Source: Stagnihabitans sp038231395 (GTDB lineage Bacteria; Pseudomonadota; Alphaproteobacteria; Rhodobacterales; Rhodobacteraceae). Taken from it: a stretch of 64,000 nt of DNA. Where the stretch lies: the NCBI GenBank assembly GCA_038231395.1, contig JBBRLL010000010.1:1-64000 (forward strand), in the 5' to 3' direction. Position numbers and translations under genes: made by a program. Below the pieces are notes generated by a model that was not told the DNA's origin, made no database searches, and was given only the letters and a program-made list of their open reading frames with translations. Numbering within the stretch: the first letter of the stretch is position 1; each line of letters starts with the position of its first letter. Below, one piece after another: positions 63,410 to 64,000 of this stretch.

Positions 63410-64000
63410 ATGAAAATCGGCGACGTGTCGTTCTGGTATGCCGACATTGGCTTGCCGCAAGCCCGAAGGCCCGCCCTGGATGGCGACACCGCAGCAGATG
63501 TGGCGATCATCGGGGCCGGCTACACAGGGCTGTGGGCGGCCTGGTATCTGAAGCAGGCAAAACCTGAGCTGAACGTGATCGTCATCGAGAAAGACTTCGC
63601 AGGGTTTGGAGCCTCCGCTCGCAATGGCGGCTGGTGCATGGGCACTTTCGCCTGGGACCACGCACGCTATGCCAAGACATCGTCACGCCAGTCGGTGCTG
63701 GACATGGCCGCCGAATTGCGCGCCACCGTGGCTGAGATTGAACGGGTCTGCAAGGATCAGGGGATCGACGCCGATTTTCTGCCCACCGAAGAGCTGATGA
63801 TTGCCTCCAACCCGGCACAGATGGTCCGGCTGAAGGCCGAACTGGCGCATCGCCACCAATGGGGCGAAGAGAACCGGGTGCGCGAACTGTCGGCGGCCGA
63901 GGTTCGCCAACGCATCACAGTGCCCGGCGTGACCGGCGCTTTGTCGATTACCGGCATGGCGCGGATCCAACCGGCAAAGCTGGTGCGGGGTCTGGCGGAC
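63410..64000 (+). CDS. FAD-dependent oxidoreductase (DadA/PuuB type), cut by window end
   Basis: 197 residues visible, open at the 3' edge. FAD-binding Rossmann motif VAIIGAGYTGLWAAWYLKQ (about 30-48), FGASARNGGWCMG, typical of the DAO-type oxidases such as gamma-glutamylputrescine oxidase. The ATG at 63410 follows GGAGAG. Likely oxidises an amine or amino acid; the substrate cannot be told from this part. Confidence 0.88.
   Translation, partial: MKIGDVSFWYADIGLPQARRPALDGDTAADVAIIGAGYTGLWAAWYLKQAKPELNVIVIEKDFAGFGASARNGGWCMGTFAWDHARYAKTSSRQSVLDMAAELRATVAEIERVCKDQGIDADFLPTEELMIASNPAQMVRLKAELAHRHQWGEENRVRELSAAEVRQRITVPGVTGALSITGMARIQPAKLVRGLAD

Noticed and set aside
1..64000. tRNA, rRNA, prophage integrase or plasmid origin
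   Set aside because: I looked for cloverleaf-type and rRNA-like sequence in the gaps and for integrase/replication proteins among the frames and saw none; a tRNA scan would be decisive.

Overview
The window is chromosomal DNA from a high-GC alphaproteobacterium. Codon use, gene content and gene orders such as phoR-pstSCAB-phoU-phoB, preT-preA and accB-accC point to the Rhodobacteraceae (Roseobacter/Rhodobacter group). This is inference from family resemblance; no rRNA or tRNA gene is visible to confirm it.

Layout. 1-900 is an accessory edge: the start of an IS5-type transposase and an AT-richer gene with a HEPN-like RxxxxH motif. 900-12,400 holds a class III aminotransferase, a complete phosphate regulon read right to left (phoR, Pho box, pstS, hairpin, pstC, pstA, pstB, phoU, phoB), a luciferase-like monooxygenase and small hypothetical genes. 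12,500-17,870 holds the reductive pyrimidine dehydrogenase pair preT/preA with a small gene wedged between them, then accB and accC for fatty-acid synthesis.

18,060-48,050 is a type VI secretion (T6SS) island. A membrane-anchored M15 peptidase, an OmpA-domain protein and the Ser/Thr kinase PpkA lie at its left edge. A long leftward gene series then reads tssA, tssB, tssC, hcp, tagJ, tssE, tssF, tssG, tssH(clpV), a fused TssB-TssC-like sheath paralogue, vgrG, an accessory gene, PAAR, tagH(fha), tssK, tssL (with an OmpA/peptidoglycan-binding tail), tssM, tagF, pppA. The threonine-phosphorylation control set (PpkA, PppA, Fha, TagF) is complete. I see no TssJ lipoprotein and no obvious effector/immunity pair.

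48,470-59,240 is the least conventional part. A secreted small protein, ExbB, two ExbDs and a TonB-like protein form a rightward operon whose gaps are filled by small overlapping ORFs. The TonB-like protein ends in the same two-part periplasmic module as the T6SS kinase PpkA, which suggests functional coupling of the two systems. After it come two secreted caspase-like (C14) proteins, a YceI-OmpA fusion and a predicted pentameric ligand-gated ion channel. Several gaps here carry short tandem repeats.

59,300-64,000 is metabolic: a ROK sugar kinase overlapping no other gene, an inositol-monophosphatase-like enzyme, glutaryl-CoA dehydrogenase with a divergent LysR regulator, and the start of an FAD-dependent amine/amino-acid oxidase cut by the window end.
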